Source: Hypholoma sublateritium FD-334 SS-4 (taxonomy: Eukaryota; Basidiomycota; Agaricomycetes; Agaricales; Strophariaceae). From it: a DNA stretch of 13,094 nt. The stretch is taken from assembly GCA_000827495.1 (NCBI GenBank), contig KN817696.1, positions 2,016 through 15,109 of the forward strand. Reading direction: 5' to 3'. Made by a program: the position numbers and the translations under genes. This document shows positions 8,946 through 13,094 of this stretch, piece by piece (position 1 is the stretch's first letter; every line of letters starts with the position of its first letter). The notes beneath the pieces are model-generated. The model was not told where the DNA came from and ran no database searches. It was given only the letters and a program-made list of their open reading frames with translations.

Positions 8946-11900
8946 CTAAATACGAGAGACGTTCATGTAATTTGAGTTATCCCACTGGTTTCTATCTTTG
9001 ACCCAAGATTGAGAACTAAGGTCGGTGTGCAATACTACCGATGCCCGTATCCCCTTGAAATGCATATTGTAATGAGTGAGTTCGGAAGATCTAAATAAAA
9101 CCATATCGCCACTCCTCAACGATAGTCGAATTCCAGGCTCAACGAAGCACAAGTCACCGCCTTGACAGTTGTCGGATAATACCAACACAAGACAGAATCC
9201 AAAATCTTTGTCATCTCGATGAATCTTTGTGGCGCAATTAAGGTTGATAACGATACTGGTGAAGGGATGAGCAGCGGAATGTGCACCAGCAGGTAGAACC
9301 CTAGCAAATTGCGCTAACACTTCGTAGTCATCTGGCAAAACTTGTTTGACCTATACTTTGGTTTGAATAATATATCTCAAGTCTCAAATAAGCATATTAT
9401 CACATACCGCATCTTCCGTCCACTCAAATATATCCTCAAAGCATTTTGCTAATGCCAAGTACTCATCTATATGCTCTTGAAGCTCTTCCGAAGTCCTGGG
9501 TATACAATCAGAGGTTTTAAACATTTTTCTCCCCTCAGTCTGGTTGGTGGCTGGTTCAAGGTCAGGTGAAAGTCCAGGTCCCTAAAATCTGTAAGAACTT
9601 ATACTGAAAGATTCAATAGGAACTGTGACCTACATGCTTCGAATATCTATTGTACCAGCTGAAATGATAGCTTGGATATTCATGTTCTTCTTTGAGCTCT
9701 GCTGTATCAGTCTCCGTAAGTATATGATCGTATAGGGTAGCTATGCAGCTCAGCGCTCTGTCTTTGAGGTCTTTTGGTAAGTCAGGAAGAACAATTATCA
9801 TCGGCTTTCCATTGACATCATTGATAGAAAGACGAGTACTGAAATGTCCAAGAAATGGCTGTTAGATTGTAGAATCTAGGTAATAATCAAATACCTACTT
9901 TTCCAGTATTGAAGAAGTAATGGAAATATATTTCTTCTGATTGTGACGATGTCCAGACTTAAGAAGCGATTGAAGCTAATGAATAAACTGCTAGTCAGAG
10001 GATGAAAACATACACATACACACACACACCTTTTTCTTGAGATCGTCTAAGGAAGTAGCAATTTTTGCCTTTTCTGCTAAACGACGCTCCCTCTGGGTGT
10101 CATAGTATATATCCCGGCTGCTTGCGGTCCTTGGGCACTTTGAGACAGTATTAATATCTGATTTCGGGTTATATTTTGTGTTGATGATGTATGTCGAAGG
10201 AAGTGGACCTAGTCTTGGAGCATCTATGATAACCATATCGTCTGATTCCTCCTCTAAATCAGTCAAAGGAGACATGGGTGGTAGATCATCAAGAGGAATA
10301 GCTCCAATGGTTGTTGGAGTAGACAAAAGAGCCAAATGATTCATGATATGATATGGAATAGGTTCCAAATTCTGCGGAAAGGGAGAATAGCAGCTAGACC
10401 ATGTCGATTTGCATCGTGGCTTTGAAATAAGGCTAAAATGTTTACTGGTAAGAGTGTTGTAATATAATAAATCTATCGGCACTTACTCAAATAACAATGA
10501 ATCAAAAAAGGTGTCTGATTGTTGAATATCGCCTAGCTCCAGACTTGGAAAGGAGTTATAACTGGTAGTTAGATTCACAGAGAGCATCGTCGAATATTGA
10601 ATTCTATATTTTTCTCTTATACGAGAGATGGCAGGAACTATCTGATTTATAACCAGTTTTCCTTGAATACTTTCTATAAAAAAAGTAAGTAAAAATCTTG
10701 AGTATTGTATCGAGTAAATTTACCTGGTTCAGGACTACGCAAAGTGTGATTAATTTTAATGAGAACGTCTTCCATTATTTCTCTTATATGAAAACCTGTT
10801 TTGATTTTTGAAATCGCCAAAACCGCAAGCAGTAGCATAGTACCTGGGTTGTTGAAATGAGCTAAAATACCAGCCAATATGATGGATAACGGATAATACA
10901 TACCACCACCAGCTAGAAGAGAAAATCTGCCCCCATCATTGTAATAACGACGCAAAGTTGATTTACTAAGACCAGGCTGTTTGACAGAAGCCAAAATCGC
11001 ATCTACAGATTGTTTCGTAGTATATTTTATGCTGGAAATTCTGTTTGTTGAATGTTTGCGTAGGAATAAAAATGCTACTCACCTAACCACCTTGCCACGA
11101 AGTTGAATCGTATCAAGCATATATATAAAGTTGAAACCTATCAGATTCTTTTCAATCTGTCCAAGGCGCAATACGAGATTTTCCAGAGAATCGACAGCCA
11201 TAGCAGATGAAGCAACAATCGAACTAGGTTCCCTAGATGTGGTGGGTTGCAATATTTGGAACATGCCTTCAAGAAGCGGCCATGATTCTCCCATTGTTGC
11301 TTTTATACAACAATCTGCAATCATAAGAAAGAAGGCGGATGCAACATGGTTCAGGGCCTGGTGTTCAACCACAGGTGTTTCTATTCCAATGTTGCCTTCA
11401 CTGTTTGTAGATTTTCCATTCATATGTCGTTGCTTTCTGAGGAGGCGAAGAGCAAGAGTTTTCTTGCTGGGTTTGACAGATACGTCGCCACGTTTTTTTA
11501 ATTTCATCCCAGGTATCTTGTCTTCTCTTTTTCTTTGGCGACGGCTCCTTCCTTGAAGTCCCCTTTGACGGCCAAGGACGCGACTCAAAATAAGGCCATG
11601 ATCAAGTCCTTGTTCCTGCCCAGCATCTTGTGGTCGATCTTCATCTAAGGATTGTCTCACGGAGCTAGTCAACCCAGGAGAGCGGCTCTGTAGGTGGATT
11701 TAAGTTAAACAATATTTTGTTACATGTAGACAGACTACATACTTGGTGCGAACGATCTGGAGTAGTCATTTCAGAATTGAGCTGAGACTCATCAATATTC
11801 TGGTGAAATGTTTGGGTTAGAAGTCAACAATAATAGGAGGTAAGCCTGCAACATACCAGAAACTGAGGGACTAAGTTTTCTGTCGGGGTTTCTTCGGGAA

Positions 11901-12172
11901 ACAGCTGAGATTCATCATGGTTCAACGTATTCCCGGGGTTATTGTTTATCTGAAGCAAGGGAAAATAGCTGAGTAATTTCATAGGCACTTAAATGGCATC
12001 TTACAGGTGAAGACAAGCCAAAGTCCGCAAGGGATAGCATCTCAGCATTTGCCTCCAGAGATGCTGCAAGTTTTGATGGTACGTCCTCAAGGCAGTGGGG
12101 TAGGATAGACACATGATCTCTTAGGAATGCCAGGAGACCGAGAGTTTCAAGGGGAGTAAAGGCTATATTCAT
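8946..12172 (-). CDS. TET/JBP-like Fe(II)/2-oxoglutarate dioxygenase, 11 exons, 893 aa
   Basis: Exons (5' to 3'): 12005-12172, 11857-11949, 11743-11799, 11083-11687, 10724-11031, 10487-10673, 10030-10432, 9899-9975, 9634-9838, 9408-9581, 8946-9350 (2682 nt). All introns are GT...AG, 50-60 nt, in phase and without internal stops. The C-terminal exon holds the double-stranded beta-helix oxygenase core: the HxD motif in INLNCATKIHRDDKDFGFCL (H803, D805), GGDLCF, SLRSGDMVLF, the distal iron ligand in ELTHYNMHF (H852), and R861 in GIRASVVLH as likely 2-oxoglutarate ligand. This pattern matches agaricomycete TET/JBP-like proteins, as does FSWYNRYS near residue 695. Known relatives oxidise 5-methylcytosine in DNA; nuclear action here is inferred. 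A basic stretch (residues 142-198, with RSRRQRKRE) could be a nuclear signal. Residues 344-385 are hydrophobic. Residues 1-640 match no domain I know. The ATG at 12172 is the first in its frame. Confidence 0.82.
10008..10030. repeat. (CA)n/(GT)n microsatellite at a splice donor
   Basis: A CA-rich tract on the plus strand (ACATACACATACACACACAC and on into CC) is read on the minus strand as AAG followed by GTGTGTGTGTGTATGTGTATG. It forms the donor end of intron 7 of the dioxygenase gene (9976-10029). The first GT keeps the frame. Later GTs in the tract would add bases to exon 7. Confidence 0.7.
11743..11949 (-). repeat. duplicated small exon inside the dioxygenase gene
   Basis: Exon 2 (11857-11949) and exon 3 (11743-11799) both encode N-x-DESQL near their start (residues 66-72 and 88-94), with near-identical DNA (GATGAATCTCAGCT against GATGAGTCTCAGCT). 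Both are phase 0 on both sides, and the introns after them both start GTATGT. This is what an exon duplication would leave. The acidic, Ser/Gln/Thr-rich peptide is probably disordered. Confidence 0.55.
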
Positions 12173-12920
12173 GGTATTTGCAGGTTTGAGAAAACAGGCA
12201 GTCAGAAATCCAGCTACAAAGTAATTCAATACCAGGAGGGCAAGCGATCTCCGAGTCTACTTGGGCTATGTTGATCCCATGACGGTGAGAATTCCCATTC
12301 ATCGTGAATCTAAAACAAAGTAATTTCCCGTCATTTTGCATTGCGGGTGACTTCTCAAGATTTAATTGGCCAAAATTGTATTCCGAGCGGGGTCCAATAC
12401 AAAAGAACTAACAGTAATACTGGTGTACTCCGTTCAACTACAGACCTTGCAGTTTTCTTGGAAAAGCGACCACAGCAATGAGTACAAATGCCCTTAGTAA
12501 AGTACACTTGCGCTCTTTCTGCGTTCTCCCTGATGGACAGTGGCAGGCCACTTGGTGATGTCTGGAGGACCGACACAAGCTACAATAACATAGCCTTGGG
12601 CATCAATCTAACGCCACGCATGTCTTTTTCATGGGGCCGTCTGAGCTAGATTTGCTCGTCTTTGCCCTCAGTACTTCGGGCTGGGACGTCGTAGACCAAT
12701 CGTAGACTGCAATTTCTTGGGTGTACGTCCCGCCTCGTCAGCAGAGGATAGTGGTCGCGTCGGATTAGCGAGCAGATTGGTATTGGAGGGTTATTATCTA
12801 CTCGTCCGATGGACTTGGAATGAATTATCTCCGGGATAGAAGGAGGAGTCATTCACACCAGTAGCAGCTGTACTCATACATGAAGTATAGGAAGTTGCCA
12901 GACTAAGTTGTTATATCCAC
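12173..12920. promoter_or_regulatory. upstream region of the dioxygenase gene; no confident gene
   Basis: This stretch of about 750 bp lies between the dioxygenase ATG at 12172 and the palindrome at 12923. It must contain the promoter, but no TATA box or known binding site could be called. An open frame without its own ATG extends the first exon upstream to about 12229 (FVAGFLTACFLKPANT just before M1), so an upstream exon is possible. Other frames on both strands are short and do not read like protein. Confidence 0.4.
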
Positions 12921-12922
12921 AG

Positions 12923-12954
12923 GGGCAACTGCCCAAGGCCTTGGGCAGTTGCCC
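12923..12954. repeat. perfect 32-bp palindrome
   Basis: The left half GGGCAACTGCCCAAGG (12923-12938) is followed directly, with no spacer, by its exact reverse complement CCTTGGGCAGTTGCCC (12939-12954). Each half contains a smaller imperfect hairpin, GGGCA-AC-TGCCC. It could be two abutting, inverted terminal repeats of small transposons, or a cruciform-forming site. No open frame or gene end is tied to it. Confidence 0.9.
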
Positions 12955-13000
12955 AACAGCCATTTTTGAGCCAAAACTAAAGTATGCAGCTGCCTCGCTC

Positions 13001-13014
13001 TGGGCAGTTGCCCA
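13001..13014. repeat. third copy of the palindrome core motif
   Basis: TGGGCAGTTGCCCA at 13001-13014 repeats exactly the 14 bases TGGGCAGTTGCCCA of the right half of the nearby palindrome and its flank (12942-12955). It lies in the same orientation, 59 bp away. Flanking bases differ (CTCTG before and GTGCC after), so the conserved unit seems to be about 14 bp here. Confidence 0.8.
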
Positions 13015-13094
13015 GTGCCATTTCCGGCATCACCTGGCATGTGTCTGAGTTTGAAAAAAAGACCAAAAGCCTGCCATGGCCGAGTTGCCATCAA

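Noticed and set aside
8946..9350. Prolyl 4-hydroxylase or AlkB identity for the oxygenase domain
   Set aside because: The HxD, GGDL, SGDMVLF and THYNMHF spacing and the upstream FSWYNRYS region fit the agaricomycete TET/JBP-like pattern better; a profile search would be decisive.
11131..11556. 141-codon plus-strand open frame
   Set aside because: It is antisense to exon 4 of the dioxygenase gene, which splices in phase with ten other exons; the plus frame has no supporting context.
8946..12172. KDZ transposon association or transposase
   Set aside because: Fungal TET/JBP genes are often linked to KDZ elements, but no KDZ-like transposase motif or terminal repeat pair around the gene was recognised in this window.
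12903..13094. Minus-strand open frame running off the right edge
   Set aside because: It simply reads through the palindrome and the repeated GGGCAGTTGCCC motif; repeat-derived translation is not evidence for a gene.

Overview
This window looks like nuclear DNA of a basidiomycete fungus, most likely an agaricomycete. Coding blocks are short and are interrupted by many GT...AG introns of about 42-63 nt. The two best-preserved genes belong to families typical of mushroom-forming fungi: a TET/JBP-like Fe(II)/2-oxoglutarate dioxygenase, and a protein resembling the fungal family I know as DUF6698. There is no bacterial-style gene packing, and I saw no rRNA, tRNA or CRISPR array.

Layout. (1) 1-290: a degenerate tandem repeat of 60-80 bp units. 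(2) 401-1948, minus: an eight-exon DUF6698-like gene. Every splice phase agrees, but there is one in-frame TGA. (3) About 2217-2938: ambiguous coding-like remnants on both strands. (4) 3202-5802, minus: a large, unrecognised multi-exon gene, now a pseudogene with several stops and frameshifts. (5) 5921-6733, minus: a second decayed gene encoding a coiled-coil-like protein with a C-terminal CxxC knuckle; possible further exons lie at 6793-6990. (6) About 7385-8059, minus: a decayed, diverged relative of part of the gene in (4), sharing an intron position. (7) 8060-8945: GC-rich DNA with no convincing gene. (8) 8946-12172, minus: the centrepiece, an apparently intact 11-exon gene for an 893-residue TET/JBP-like dioxygenase with a long N-terminal extension of unknown function. 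(9) 12173-12920: its upstream region, followed by a perfect 32-bp palindrome and a third copy of the palindrome's core motif near the right edge.

How it fits together. The window reads as an accessory, gene-turnover region: one intact putative DNA-modifying oxygenase, one nearly intact family member, and at least three decayed genes, all on the minus strand. Fungal TET/JBP genes are known to be expanded in agaricomycetes and often associated with KDZ DNA transposons, but I found no KDZ transposase here. Several stops in the decayed genes are what a C-to-T change at CAA or CAG would produce. That is compatible with methylation- or RIP-like decay, but the evidence is limited. No functional link between the dioxygenase and its neighbours can be shown from this sequence alone. 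All exon models were spliced by hand.
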